From: DASUPK01 sp963724665
GTDB taxonomy: Bacteria; Actinomycetota; Thermoleophilia; Solirubrobacterales; 70-9
Assembly: GCA_963724665.1 (NCBI GenBank)
Contig: CAVRVH010000007.1
Coordinates: 62,001 to 126,000, forward strand
Direction: 5' to 3'
DNA length: 64,000 nt
Shown: positions 25,804-34,482 of the stretch, piece by piece
Position numbering within the stretch: position 1 is the stretch's first letter
Layout of the letters: every line of letters begins with the position of its first letter
Position numbers and translations under genes: made by a program
Notes under the pieces: generated by a model
The model's database searches: none
What the model was told of the DNA's origin: nothing
The model's input: the letters and a program-made list of their open reading frames with translations, nothing else

Positions 25804-28002
25804 ATGGAAGCTGCCCTCGAGCGCGGGCCCGAACAGGACGCCGTCTATGTCCCACGTGCGTTCGCGACCGGCGAGGTCGTCGAGCCGGCGGACCTGCTGG
25901 ATGCTCCCCTGAAGACGACTCCGCGGCCATCGATCCTCGATGCCCCGATCACGAAGCTGAAGGGGGCGGGCCCGAAGCTGTCGGCGGCCGCGGTCGAGAT
26001 GGGGATCGAGAGCCTCGGCGACCTGCTCCGCCACGTCCCCCACAGCTACCGGGACCGGGCGAATCCCGTCGGCCTGGGCGATCTGAGGCTGGGGGAGGAG
26101 GCGACGGTGGAGGTCGAGGTCGCCGGCGCGAAACTGCGGCCCACCCGGCGCCGCCGGCTGACGATCCTCGAGGCGGATGTCTTCGATTCGAGCGGGAAGG
26201 TCAAGGCCGTCTGGTTCAACCGGGCATGGCTCGCCGACCGGCTGCAGCCGGGAACGCGGCTACTGCTCCGCGGGAAGCTCGAGAAGCGCGGTTTCAATGT
26301 CTCCGAGCACGAGTTCCCCGACTCTGATGCCGGCCGCCCCGCGGGCCTCCATACGACCGGGATCGTCCCGGTGCATCCCGCCAGCGAGAAGCTGCGTCCG
26401 CAGCGCATTCGGGAATGGATCTGGCAGGCGACCCCGATGGCGCGCCACGCCGTCGAGCCCATCCCGGGCCGGTTGCGCCGCGAGCTGCGCATGGCGGACG
26501 CGACCGATTCGATCGTCGCCTCCCATTTTCCGGTTGACGAGCACCAGGCGGAGGCCGCCCGCGAGAGGCTCGCGTTCGAGGAGCTCTTCCTCTACCAGGC
26601 GGCGCTCGTCTCGCGCCGGGGGCGGCGGGTCTCCGGTGCCAAGGGGATCGAGCTGCCGGCGGCAGAGACGGATGTCGCGGCGTGGCTCGAGTCGCTGCCC
26701 TTCGAGCTGACGAAGGACCAGCGCCGCGCGCTCGGAGAGCTCGACTCGGACCTTGGCCGTGCGCAGCCGATGCAGCGCCTGCTGATGGGAGAGGTCGGCT
26801 CGGGCAAGACCGTGCTCGCCCTGTACTCGATGCTGCGCGCGATCGAGGCAGGGCACCAGGCCGCACTGATGGCGCCCACCGAAACGCTCGCCGAGCAGCA
26901 CTTCCGGACCCTCGAATCACTGGGCGCGTCGGAAGCAGCAATGGCCACGCTGCTCACTTCGGCGACCCCGCCGGCCGAGCGCCGGGAGCTCCTCGACTCG
27001 CTCGCCTCGGGCCAGCCGCAGCTCGTGGTCGGCACGCACGCGCTGATCGAGGACGCGGTGGAGTTCGCCTCGCTCGCGGTCGTCGTGGTCGACGAACAAC
27101 ACCGCTTCGGCGTTCGCCAGCGGGCGGCGCTCGACGCCAAGGGGCCGGGCAAACGGCTGCCCCACGTCCTCCACATGACGGCGACGCCGATCCCGCGGAC
27201 CCTTTCGCTGACCGCGTACGGTGACCTCGACACCACCGCGCTGCGCGAGCTGCCCAAGGGCCGCCAGCCGATCCGGACCAGGGTCGTGGATGAAGACCAT
27301 CGGGCGGCCGCCTACGAGTTCATCCGCGAGCGTCTGCGCGAGGGACGCCAGGCGTACGTCGTCTGCCCGCTTGTCAGCGAATCGGAGCTGACGGAGGCAC
27401 GTGCCGCGGAGGCTGAGGCGAGGCGACTCGCCAAGACCGAGCTCCGCGACTTCAAGGTGGCCCTCCTCCACGGGCAGATGCCCTCAGACGACAAGGCGCG
27501 CGCCATGGATGCGTTCGTCTCGGGCGAGGCCCACGTCCTGGTGGCAACGACCGTGATCGAGGTCGGCATCGACGTCGCGAACGCCACGGTGATGCTGGTC
27601 GAGGGTGCCGAGCGCTTCGGGCTCTCGCAGCTCCATCAGCTCCGCGGGCGGGTCGGCCGCGGCGAGCACGAGTCCTTCTGCATCCTCTTCGGTGACCCTG
27701 AGTCGGAAGCCGCCAAGGCCCGCCTCGAGGCGATCGCCGGAGAGGGCGACGGCTTCGCACTGGCCGAGGTCGACCTGACGATTCGCGGCGAGGGGGAGAT
27801 CCTCGGGACGCGGCAACACGGCCTGCCGAGATTCCGCGCCGCATCGCTGCCCGAGGACACCGCGCTGCTGCTCGAGGCCCGGCGGCGAGTGCTGGAGCTG
27901 CGCGACCGCTTCGGGTCGTTGGAGGCCTCGGGTATCGGCCCGCTGCTGGACGAGGCCCGCCGGCGCTTCGGCGACGAGCGGGTCGAGCAGATCGCGGCGT
28001 GA
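25804..28002 (+). CDS. recG: ATP-dependent DNA helicase RecG
   Basis: Remodels replication forks and Holliday junctions. An N-terminal wedge/OB domain (about 45-190) is followed by Walker A GEVGSGKT (about 330-337), the DEQH box VVVDEQHRFG (about 428-437), helicase motifs TATPIPRTL and motif VI QLRGRVGRGEHESFC. The first 40 residues are a variable extension, so the exact start is less certain. Length 732. The stop overlaps the rsmD GTG. Confidence 0.95.
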   Translation: MEAALERGPEQDAVYVPRAFATGEVVEPADLLDAPLKTTPRPSILDAPITKLKGAGPKLSAAAVEMGIESLGDLLRHVPHSYRDRANPVGLGDLRLGEEATVEVEVAGAKLRPTRRRRLTILEADVFDSSGKVKAVWFNRAWLADRLQPGTRLLLRGKLEKRGFNVSEHEFPDSDAGRPAGLHTTGIVPVHPASEKLRPQRIREWIWQATPMARHAVEPIPGRLRRELRMADATDSIVASHFPVDEHQAEAARERLAFEELFLYQAALVSRRGRRVSGAKGIELPAAETDVAAWLESLPFELTKDQRRALGELDSDLGRAQPMQRLLMGEVGSGKTVLALYSMLRAIEAGHQAALMAPTETLAEQHFRTLESLGASEAAMATLLTSATPPAERRELLDSLASGQPQLVVGTHALIEDAVEFASLAVVVVDEQHRFGVRQRAALDAKGPGKRLPHVLHMTATPIPRTLSLTAYGDLDTTALRELPKGRQPIRTRVVDEDHRAAAYEFIRERLREGRQAYVVCPLVSESELTEARAAEAEARRLAKTELRDFKVALLHGQMPSDDKARAMDAFVSGEAHVLVATTVIEVGIDVANATVMLVEGAERFGLSQLHQLRGRVGRGEHESFCILFGDPESEAAKARLEAIAGEGDGFALAEVDLTIRGEGEILGTRQHGLPRFRAASLPEDTALLLEARRRVLELRDRFGSLEASGIGPLLDEARRRFGDERVEQIAA

Positions 28003-28532
28003 ATCTGCGCATCACCGGGGGAGAGCTCGGCGGCCGGCGCATCCACGCTCCGAAGGGCGCGAAGCTCCGTCCCACCACCGAGCGAGTTCGGGAGGCGGTC
28101 TTCTCGATCCTCGGCGACCTGTCGGGCGCGCGCGTCCTGGACCTTTTCTGCGGCACCGGGGCGCTTGCGATCGAGGCGCTCTCACGCGGAGCGAGCGAGG
28201 CGACCCTCGTGGATACGCACCCCAGGGCCGCAAGGGAGAACGTCAGGGAACTGGGGCTGACCGACCGCGCCGCCGTCATCCGTGCGGACGCACGCCGGTT
28301 CCTGCGCCGCGCCGAGGAAGGGTCCTACGATCTGGTCCTCTGCGACCCTCCCTATAGACTCGCCGACCGCCTGGCGGCCGACCTCGATCCCCTCATCCGG
28401 GGTGTGCTGGCAGAGTCAGGCAGAGCGATGATTGAGTCCTCCCCCGACAATCCCCTGCAAATCGAGTTGCCCGTGCTCACTGAACGGACCTACGGCGACA
28501 CCCTGATTCGGGTCTACGGAGGCGCCCGATGA
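27999..28532 (+). CDS. rsmD: 16S rRNA (guanine966-N2)-methyltransferase
   Basis: Methylates G966 in 16S rRNA. It starts NLRITGGELGGRRI; the SAM motif is VLDLFCGTGALAIEALSRGA (about 46-65) and the catalytic motif is DLVLCDPPYRL (about 111-121). GTG start in the recG stop (GTGA), and its own stop overlaps the coaD ATG. Length 177. recG-rsmD-coaD is a conserved translation-coupled run. Confidence 0.94.
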   Translation: MNLRITGGELGGRRIHAPKGAKLRPTTERVREAVFSILGDLSGARVLDLFCGTGALAIEALSRGASEATLVDTHPRAARENVRELGLTDRAAVIRADARRFLRRAEEGSYDLVLCDPPYRLADRLAADLDPLIRGVLAESGRAMIESSPDNPLQIELPVLTERTYGDTLIRVYGGAR

Positions 28533-29029
28533 GCGCGAATCAGCCTCGCATCGCAATCTGTCCGGGGAGCTACGACCCCGTCACCAACGGCCACCTCGAC
28601 GTGATCGGCCGCACCTCGAACGTGTTCGACAGGGTGGTGGTGGGCGTCGTCAACAACCCGGTCCGCAAGGAGAAGACGCTTTTCACCGCCGAGGAGCGGA
28701 AGGCGTTCATCGAGGAAGCAACGGCGGATCTCGACAACGTCGAGGTGGGGATCATGTCCAACCTGCTGGTCGAGTTCGCCCGCGAGAACGGGGCGACCGC
28801 GATCATCAAGGGCCTGCGAGCGATCTCCGACTTCGAGTACGAGTTCGAGATGAATCAGCTCAACAGGAAGCTGGCGGCCGACATCGAGTCGATGTACATC
28901 TTCGCCTCCGCGAACTACAGCTTCCTGTCGTCGACGGGGGTCAAGGAGATCGCGACCTTCGGCGGCGACGTCAGTGATCTGGTGCCGGCTCCGGTTGCAA
29001 AAGCGCTTGCGGAACGGCTCGCCCGCTAG
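28529..29029 (+). CDS. coaD: Phosphopantetheine adenylyltransferase
   Basis: Penultimate step in coenzyme A synthesis. It shows the nucleotidyltransferase motif GSYDPVTNGHLDVI (about 13-26, with the TxGH signature), the substrate loop IIKGLRAISDFEYE (about 91-104) and the C-terminal YSFLSSTGVKEIA. Length 166 is typical. The 4-base overlap with rsmD indicates one transcript. Confidence 0.96.
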   Translation: MSANQPRIAICPGSYDPVTNGHLDVIGRTSNVFDRVVVGVVNNPVRKEKTLFTAEERKAFIEEATADLDNVEVGIMSNLLVEFARENGATAIIKGLRAISDFEYEFEMNQLNRKLAADIESMYIFASANYSFLSSTGVKEIATFGGDVSDLVPAPVAKALAERLAR

Positions 29030-29129
29030 ATCGTCGTGCGTGAGGGGTGGGCAGGAGCTTGCAGGACGGCGTAGAAACGCAACCCAGGGCCCGCCAGGTG
29101 GGCCGATGCGTAAGCTTTAGCGACTGCAA

Positions 29130-29597
29130 GTGGACGTTCTAGTACTCATCGACAAGCTCGACGACTTGGTGCACAACGCGCGCCCGGTCCCGCTCACCGA
29201 TCAGGTGCGCGTCGATCGCGAGGAGATCTACGACCTCCTCGACCAGATGCGCGCCACGATCCCTGAGGAGATCAAGCAGGCCCGCTGGATCGTCAAGGAG
29301 CGCCAGGAGATGCTCGCCGAGGCGAAGCGTGAGGCCGAGCGGATCGTCAAGGAGGCCCGCGAGCAGCAGGCCCGCCTCGTCGCGAACGAGGAGATCACCC
29401 GCCAGGCCGAGCGTGCCGCTGAGGAGATCGTCGAGGAGGCCCGGGAGCGCGAGCGTGAGATCCGCCTCGGCGCGGAGGACTACGCCGACGACATCCTCTC
29501 GACGCTCGAGGTCAACCTCCAGAAGTTCCTGCAGGCCGTGCAGCGAGGCCGCGACCGGCTCCAGGGCCGCGAGCGCGAGCCCTCCGAGATCGGTTAG
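29130..29597 (+). CDS. SepIVA-like (DivIVA-related) coiled-coil protein
   Basis: A 155-residue acidic, mostly helical protein. After MDVLVLIDKLDDLVHNARPVPL, residues about 45-140 form a long charged coiled coil (KQARWIVKERQEMLAEAKREAERIV in pattern) with an AERAAEEIVEEARERE stretch. Location between coaD and DUF177 genes and size match mycobacterial Rv2927c (SepIVA), an essential septal/polar growth factor. Function here inferred from that. GTG start 29130. No symbol given because the homology is judged by eye. Confidence 0.72.
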   Translation: MDVLVLIDKLDDLVHNARPVPLTDQVRVDREEIYDLLDQMRATIPEEIKQARWIVKERQEMLAEAKREAERIVKEAREQQARLVANEEITRQAERAAEEIVEEAREREREIRLGAEDYADDILSTLEVNLQKFLQAVQRGRDRLQGREREPSEIG

Positions 29598-29646
29598 CGC
29601 TCCTCACCGTCACTAGGCTCCCTCCCAGTCGAGGAGAGGAGTTGCC

Positions 29647-30378
29647 ATGCCCGAGCGCTGGTTCAGCGACGAGGAGCTGGACGAGATGACCCGGCCGACC
29701 ATGGACGTCGCAATCGACGCGATCGACAGCGGCGACCTGAAGACGGCCAAGGAGCTCTGTGAGCGGGAGAAGCATGAGTCCCAGTTCATGCACGACATGC
29801 TGGTCGACGGGATGGCCGGGCTGATCTCCTTCGTCAAGGAGAAGCTCGGGGACGAGGGCGTCCGCGAGGCCTGGGAGTGGAGCCTGGAGCGAAGCTGGAA
29901 GCAGAGCGTCGAGAAGATCGACGCCGCCGACCGGAAGTTGATCGCGCAGGCTCTGGCGGCGACCTGGCGCGGCCACTCGACGGGCGGGGTCGGTCCGAAC
30001 CCCGGTTCCTTCGAGATCTCCGAGGACGACGAGAAGCTCACCTTCACGATGAACCCGTGCGGCTCCGGCCAGCGGCTGTGGCGCAACGGCCGCTACGGGC
30101 CCGACGGTTGGGGAGTCACCGATGAGGCGCACGACTGGAGCTACGGGCGAAAGGGTTTCCCCCTCTACTGCACGCACTGCGCCTTCATGAACGAGCTGGG
30201 GCCGATCAACTGGATCGGCTACCCGGTCTACCCCTCCGAGCCGCCGGAGGACTTCGACCGCGATCCATGCGTTTGGCACTGGTACAAGGACCCAGCCGAT
30301 ATCCCGGAGCGCCACTGGGAGCGGTACGGCGTGGAGCGCGACGCGGAGCGGGTGGCCGGTGGAAGCGGCAGCGACTGA
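29647..30378 (+). CDS. Conserved hypothetical protein, Cys/Trp-rich C-terminal half
   Basis: A 243-residue protein I do not recognise. The first 110 residues are helical and acidic (FSDEELDEMTRPTMDVAIDA). The rest contains NPCGSGQRLW, LYCTHCAFMNEL and DRDPCVWHWYKDP, with four Cys and several His/Trp that could bind metal, heme or a cofactor. No signal peptide or transmembrane segment. The ATG follows a gaggag site. The APH-like gene starts at a GTG inside its last codons (20-base overlap), so the two are probably co-translated. Confidence 0.75.
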   Translation: MPERWFSDEELDEMTRPTMDVAIDAIDSGDLKTAKELCEREKHESQFMHDMLVDGMAGLISFVKEKLGDEGVREAWEWSLERSWKQSVEKIDAADRKLIAQALAATWRGHSTGGVGPNPGSFEISEDDEKLTFTMNPCGSGQRLWRNGRYGPDGWGVTDEAHDWSYGRKGFPLYCTHCAFMNELGPINWIGYPVYPSEPPEDFDRDPCVWHWYKDPADIPERHWERYGVERDAERVAGGSGSD

Positions 30379-31345
30379 ATCCGGACTCGTAGACGGAGTC
30401 CGCTCCGTCCTCGAGGAGGCCGGCGACGATCCAGGGGAGGTCTCGCTCGCGCCGATCCCCGGCGGGGCATCGCGCGAGACCTGGCTGGTCGAGGGGCCCC
30501 GCGGGCGTTGGGTGTTGCGCCGCGACCCAGAGGGCTCGGTCTCATTGGTCCCGCTACGCGAGGAGTTCGATCTGATCGAGCGCGCCGCAGGGGCGGGCGT
30601 CCCGGTGCCCCGGCCCGTGGCGTTCGAACCCGCTGGAGGCCGGTTCGGATCCGCGGGAATGCTGCTGGGCTTCGTCGATGGAACCTCCGTGGCGCCTCGT
30701 GTCCTTCGCAAACCCGAGTTCGAGCGTGCCCGCGAGAAGCTCACCGTCCAGCTCGCCGAGGCGCTGGCGCGGATACACGCTGTGGACGTCGCCGAGCTGG
30801 ACGGAGTCCTCCCGGCGGTGACCGGGGATCCAGCGGTGGCTCAGATCGAGGAGTGGGAGCGCCAGCTCGACGAGATCGGCGAGCCGCTCCCGGCCGTCGA
30901 GCTGGGGCTGCGCTGGCTGCGCGCCAACGCGCCGGTGCCCGCGCCGTCCCGCCTGGTTCACGGTGACTTCAGGCTCGGCAATTTCATCGTCGATGAGAAC
31001 GGGCTGGCGGCGGTGATCGACTGGGAGCTCTCGCATCTCGGGGACCCGGCTGAGGACATCGGCTGGCTCTGCATTCGCTCGTGGCGCTTCGGCAACGATG
31101 ATCGCCAAGTCGCCGGGGTGGGCGACCTGGGCGAGTTCATCTCCGCCTACGGGGCGGCAGGAGGGGCGCCGGTGGACCGCGACCGGGTTCGCTACTGGGA
31201 GGCGTTCGGCAACGTCAAGTGGGCGATCATCTGCGCCCGCCAGGCCCACGACCACCTGAGTGGCGTGCGCCCGAGCCACGAGCTCGCCTCACTCGGCCGG
31301 CGCATCTGCGAGCCGGAGTGGGATCTGTTGGAGTTGATGAGGTGA
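30359..31345 (+). CDS. Aminoglycoside-phosphotransferase-fold kinase (ACAD10/11-like)
   Basis: A 328-residue APH-fold protein. It has a Gly-rich region IPGGASRETWLVE (about 28-40), the catalytic loop LVHGDFRLGNFIVDE (about 197-211) and the metal Asp in VIDWELSHLGDP (about 218-229). Such proteins often sit with acyl-CoA dehydrogenases and hydratases and are thought to phosphorylate hydroxyacyl-CoAs or small alcohols, not antibiotics. Next to it lie DUF6285, SDR and enoyl-CoA hydratase genes, supporting fatty-acid or hydroxyacid metabolism. GTG start. Confidence 0.82.
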   Translation: MEAAATESGLVDGVRSVLEEAGDDPGEVSLAPIPGGASRETWLVEGPRGRWVLRRDPEGSVSLVPLREEFDLIERAAGAGVPVPRPVAFEPAGGRFGSAGMLLGFVDGTSVAPRVLRKPEFERAREKLTVQLAEALARIHAVDVAELDGVLPAVTGDPAVAQIEEWERQLDEIGEPLPAVELGLRWLRANAPVPAPSRLVHGDFRLGNFIVDENGLAAVIDWELSHLGDPAEDIGWLCIRSWRFGNDDRQVAGVGDLGEFISAYGAAGGAPVDRDRVRYWEAFGNVKWAIICARQAHDHLSGVRPSHELASLGRRICEPEWDLLELMR

Positions 31346-31704
31346 TGCAGGACCGGCCCACCGCCCCGGAGCTGCTCGACTCGGTTGCCGAGTACCTATT
31401 CGCGGAGCTGCGCCCCGAGGTGCCCGCCGAACAGCGGTTCAAGGTGCTGGTGGCGGCAAACGTCTGCGCGGTCGTCGCCCGCGAGATCCGGGCCGGGGAG
31501 GCGCCCGACCAGGCCGACCTGGCCCTCTTCAACGATCTGCTCGGTGAGGAGGTCGACGACGTGCACGCGGCCGCCGCGGAGCTCTCCCGCAGACTCCGCT
31601 CGGGCGAGCTCGACGAGAGGATCGACGAGCTCGCCCCGAAGCTCGAGGAGCATGTCCGGCGCAAGCTGGAGATCGCCCGCCCGGGCTACGAGCGGGGGCA
31701 GTAG
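31345..31704 (+). CDS. DUF6285-like small helical protein
   Basis: A 119-residue all-helical protein starting MQDRPTAPELLDSVAEYLF, with EQRFKVLVAANVCAVVAREI. Proteins of this type are found directly after APH-fold kinases in actinobacterial fatty-acid clusters and are probably partners. Start ATG 31345 shares one base with the kinase stop; GTG 31342 is an alternative. Domain naming from memory of the pattern, hence moderate confidence. Confidence 0.7.
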   Translation: MQDRPTAPELLDSVAEYLFAELRPEVPAEQRFKVLVAANVCAVVAREIRAGEAPDQADLALFNDLLGEEVDDVHAAAAELSRRLRSGELDERIDELAPKLEEHVRRKLEIARPGYERGQ

Positions 31705-31710
31705 ACCGCC

Positions 31711-32418
31711 CTACTCGCGTCGCTGCGAGCCCAGGGTGAACGTGTTGAGGCCGGACCCGCCGTCAATGCCGATCGTCTGTCCGGTGATGTAGCCGGCGTC
31801 CTCCGAGGCCAGGAAGGAGACCAGGGCTGCGACCTCGGACGGCTCCGCCATCCGCCCGGACGGGAGCATCTCGCGCAGTCGCTCGATGATCTCCTCCGGC
31901 ATCGCCAGGACCTTCTCCGTGGCGACCATGCCCGGCAGGACGGCGTTGGCCGTGATCCCTCGGCGGACCCCCTCCACGGCGAGCGTCTTCACCATCCCAA
32001 GCAGGCCGGCCTTGGAGGCCGAGTACGCGACCTGCCCGGACAGCCCGTCGACGGCGGCGCCGGAGGAAATGACGACGATCCTGCCCCAGTTGCGCTCGCG
32101 CATCCCCGGGAGGCAGGCCTGGACCGCCCGGAACGCCCCCGTCAGGTTCACGTCGATGTCGCGGTTCCACTGCTCGGGCGACATGCGGTGGGCAGGCGCG
32201 ATCGTGTCTGTGATCGCCGCGTTTGAGACGCACACGTCCACCATCCCGAGCTCGGGAAGCTGGTCTTCGGCGAGATCGACCTGGAGGTCACAGCCCTCGG
32301 CACGATCCAGCGTCGTCACCTCGAGCCCGTCCGCCCTCAGCCTCTCGGCGATCGCGGCGCCGATCCCGACGGCCGCCCCGGTGACGAGCGCTCGGCGTGG
32401 CCCCAGAGGCGGGTTCAT
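31711..32418 (-). CDS. Short-chain dehydrogenase/reductase
   Basis: A 235-residue classical SDR. Cofactor motif TGAAVGIGAAIAERL (about 14-28), NAAI at the strand-4 position (about 65-68), catalytic Ser in VVISSGAAVDG and the YSASK pentad (about 132-136). An acidic residue pattern after strand 2 (TLDRAEG) favours NAD(H). It ends 7 bases past the DUF6285 stop (convergent) and overlaps the enoyl-CoA hydratase gene by 4 bases on the same strand. Its substrate is probably a hydroxyacyl-CoA or related ketone. Confidence 0.88.
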   Translation of the reverse strand: MNPPLGPRRALVTGAAVGIGAAIAERLRADGLEVTTLDRAEGCDLQVDLAEDQLPELGMVDVCVSNAAITDTIAPAHRMSPEQWNRDIDVNLTGAFRAVQACLPGMRERNWGRIVVISSGAAVDGLSGQVAYSASKAGLLGMVKTLAVEGVRRGITANAVLPGMVATEKVLAMPEEIIERLREMLPSGRMAEPSEVAALVSFLASEDAGYITGQTIGIDGGSGLNTFTLGSQRRE

Positions 32419-33269
32419 GAGAGGTCGGTCTGGTGGCTACCGGCCCGGCCGGCGTCGGTCTTCTCGTAGAAGCGCTCGAGCAGCTCGGTCGTCTCCTTCG
32501 GGTCCGCGCAGCTGTAGGCGTTCCAGGCCTCGTTACGGAGCTGCTCGTCGAGCGTCTTGCCGACGGTATCGAGGATCGTCTGCTTGGCCGAGCGCACCGC
32601 GCGCTGGGAGTTCCGCAGGATCTGGCGGGCGACTGTCTCGGCCTCCTCCATCAGGCGCTCGTGTGGGACCACCTTGGAGACGAGGTTGCACTGGAGAGCA
32701 CGGTGCGCGTCGATCGCTTCGGCGGTGAGCAGCATCTCGAGGGCGATCCCGGTGCCGCACGTGTTGACCAAGCGCACGATTCCGCCGTCGCCGTGGTGGA
32801 AGCCGCGACGGGCTTCAAAGCTCCCGAACATGGCCCGATCCGAGGCGATCCGGATGTCGCAGGCGAGGGCCGTCTCGAGCCCGCCCGCGAGCGCCCAGCC
32901 GTTGATTGCCCCGATGATCGGCTTGTAGATCCGGTGCTGGCCGCGGGTGAAGCCGTTCAGGCCGAGCTCGGCGATCTCGCGGATGTCGGTGATGTTCCCC
33001 TCGGCGACGATCGGCGGGATGTACTCCTTCAGGTCGGCGCCGGCGCAGAACGCGTCCCCGGCGCCGGTGAGGATGGCGACGTCAACCGAGTCATCCTCGG
33101 CGAAGTCGGCCCACGCGGCGATCATCGACCGGTGGACCTCGGGACTGACGGCGTTGCGTGCCTCGGGGCGGTTGATCGTCACATAGGCGATCCGGTCGCG
33201 CTTCTCGTAGAGGACGACGCCCTCGTCGGCGGTCGGTGGAGGGCCGGGACGCTCGGGGTTGTGGTGCAT
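32415..33269 (-). CDS. Enoyl-CoA hydratase/isomerase family protein
   Basis: A 284-residue crotonase-fold protein. It has RIAYVTINRPEARNAVS (about 28-44), the oxyanion-hole segment AFCAGADLKEY (about 71-81) and NGWALAGGLETALACDIRIAS (about 123-143). The second catalytic Glu position of true hydratases is not clear (EARRGFHHGDGGIVRL), so isomerase or hydrolase activity is possible. It forms an operon with the SDR gene downstream. Confidence 0.87.
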   Translation of the reverse strand: MHHNPERPGPPPTADEGVVLYEKRDRIAYVTINRPEARNAVSPEVHRSMIAAWADFAEDDSVDVAILTGAGDAFCAGADLKEYIPPIVAEGNITDIREIAELGLNGFTRGQHRIYKPIIGAINGWALAGGLETALACDIRIASDRAMFGSFEARRGFHHGDGGIVRLVNTCGTGIALEMLLTAEAIDAHRALQCNLVSKVVPHERLMEEAETVARQILRNSQRAVRSAKQTILDTVGKTLDEQLRNEAWNAYSCADPKETTELLERFYEKTDAGRAGSHQTDLS

Positions 33270-33296
33270 GGTCTCTCCTCGTTGGCTGGCGGGTGC

Positions 33297-33316
33297 GGAT
33301 CGTATGGATCCGGATC
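33297..33316. promoter_or_regulatory. Triple GGATC motif in a divergent intergenic region
   Basis: GGATC occurs at 33297, 33306 and 33312, and GATCCGGATC (33307-33316) is a 10-base palindrome. The site lies 28 bases before the enoyl-CoA hydratase start and 94 bases before the secreted-protein start. It could be a regulator site; evidence is limited to the repetition. Confidence 0.3.
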
Positions 33317-33341
33317 ATGGACCTGGCCCGTGATCTGTCAT

Positions 33342-33370
33342 AGGCTCGCCGCAACCGAAAAGGGGAGCCT
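33342..33370 (+). other. Leader hairpin upstream of secreted protein 33410
   Basis: AGGCTC (33342-33347) pairs with GAGCCT (33365-33370) across a 17-base loop, 40 bases before the ATG. Only 6 pairs, so weak; listed because a second secreted-protein gene in the window also has a leader hairpin. Confidence 0.3.
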
Positions 33371-33409
33371 GTCTCGTTCAATGGCGGGACCCGGAAGAAG
33401 GGAGAGGTC

Positions 33410-33907
33410 ATGCGAAAGTTGCGAGAGCGACTGAGTTTCGCGAACGTCATGTCGGTGATCGCCGTCTGCATAGCATTGGGCGGGACCGCCTACGCGGCCA
33501 ACAAGATCAGCGGCAAGTCGATCAAGAACAGCACGATCAGCAAGAAGAAGCTCAAGGCGAACGTGCTCAAGGGGCTTGACACTTGCCCGAGCGCAGCGCC
33601 CACTAATCTCGGTGGCCTCTGCTACGGGGCTGCCCAGGCCGCGACCAGCTGGGACAGTGCCGCCCAGCAAGGTTGCCGGCCACAGGGTCTACGCCTGCCG
33701 ACCATCGGCGAGGGTCTGCTGGTCATGACCGCCGTCGGCGGCGGTCCGACGAATGAGACCTGGACCGACGAGGTGACCGATATCAGCACGAGCCAGAGGG
33801 CGTTCATCAAGGCCCCCGGCGATCCGAGCGGGCAGATCTTTACGGCGCCGCCCGGGACGTCGCATTCCTACCGCTGTGTTGCGTACGCGACAAACCCCAC
33901 GTCGTAA
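33410..33907 (+). CDS. Secreted protein with Thermoleophilia-type signal region
   Basis: A 165-residue exported protein. A basic start (MRKLRERLS) and hydrophobic stretch end in ALGGTAYAA, a good signal-peptidase I site. Next is a Lys/Ser-rich region (KISGKSIKNSTISKKKLK). The mature part has four Cys in a DTCPSA/LCYGAA/GCRPQG/YRCVAY pattern, suggesting two disulfides, plus a WDSAAQQGCRPQGLRLPT segment reminiscent of C-type-lectin or Fgly-like 'LPT' loops. Function unknown. Strong gaagggagag site before the ATG. Confidence 0.75.
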   Translation: MRKLRERLSFANVMSVIAVCIALGGTAYAANKISGKSIKNSTISKKKLKANVLKGLDTCPSAAPTNLGGLCYGAAQAATSWDSAAQQGCRPQGLRLPTIGEGLLVMTAVGGGPTNETWTDEVTDISTSQRAFIKAPGDPSGQIFTAPPGTSHSYRCVAYATNPTS

Positions 33908-33914
33908 GGGCTGA

Positions 33915-34457
33915 TCAGGCGTAGGTTGCGCGGACGACCGCAAGGTCGTCCGCGCGCCACGTCACCTCGCCGCCGCACCACTCGGCGAGCTCCTCGGCGG
34001 TGTCGGGGAAGTCGAAGCCGGGCTCGATCGGCGTGACCTGCTTGTCGGCCTTGACCACATCGCCGATCACCAGCGCCTTGGACTGCTCGCGCACCCGCCG
34101 GAAGAGCGTTTGCTTGGCGTCGTCCTGCAGGTGGTGCACGGAGAGGACGGAGATCACCAGATCCCAGGGACCGTCCGGCAACGGGTCCTCCATGCGCGCG
34201 AGCTGGACGTCGTCGTACTCCTCGCGGAGCCGGTAGACCATGTTCGAGTCCGAGTCGAGGCCGATCACCCAGGCGTCCGGATAGGCCTCGAGGAGCACCC
34301 TGGTGGTCTCGCCAGTGCCCATCCCCAGCTCGAGAACGCGGTCAGGTGCGAACGGGATGGCGTCGACGGCAGCCCTCTGCAGCTCGTCGTAGCGCGGGAC
34401 CTCGCCCCGGATCTCCTCCAGGTAGGTCTCGGGATTCCAGTGAAATTGGGCGCACAC
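33915..34457 (-). CDS. SAM-dependent methyltransferase
   Basis: A 180-residue class I methyltransferase. Motif I VLELGMGTGETTRVLLE (about 41-57), motif II acidic end IGLDSDSNM (about 64-72) and a motif IV-like DLVISVLSVHHL (about 98-109). Substrate unknown; the small size and C-terminal GFDFPDTAEELAEWCGGE resemble small-molecule methylases. It is divergent from the DUF177 gene with 24 bases between the starts, in which a 6-bp hairpin (34463-34482) occurs. Confidence 0.82.
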   Translation of the reverse strand: MCAQFHWNPETYLEEIRGEVPRYDELQRAAVDAIPFAPDRVLELGMGTGETTRVLLEAYPDAWVIGLDSDSNMVYRLREEYDDVQLARMEDPLPDGPWDLVISVLSVHHLQDDAKQTLFRRVREQSKALVIGDVVKADKQVTPIEPGFDFPDTAEELAEWCGGEVTWRADDLAVVRATYA

Positions 34458-34462
34458 GTCGG

Positions 34463-34482
34463 CTCGCTAACCTCGAAGCGAG
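34463..34482. other. Inverted repeat between methyltransferase and DUF177 genes
   Basis: CTCGCT (34463-34468) and AGCGAG (34477-34482) are inverted with an 8-base spacer and abut the DUF177 GTG. It could be an operator shared by the divergent genes or a hairpin near the DUF177 ribosome site. Confidence 0.3.

Noticed and set aside
30359..31345. Aminoglycoside-resistance kinase
   Set aside because: The APH fold is present, but the neighbours (DUF6285, SDR, enoyl-CoA hydratase) point to acyl-CoA metabolism, and resistance cannot be inferred from the fold.
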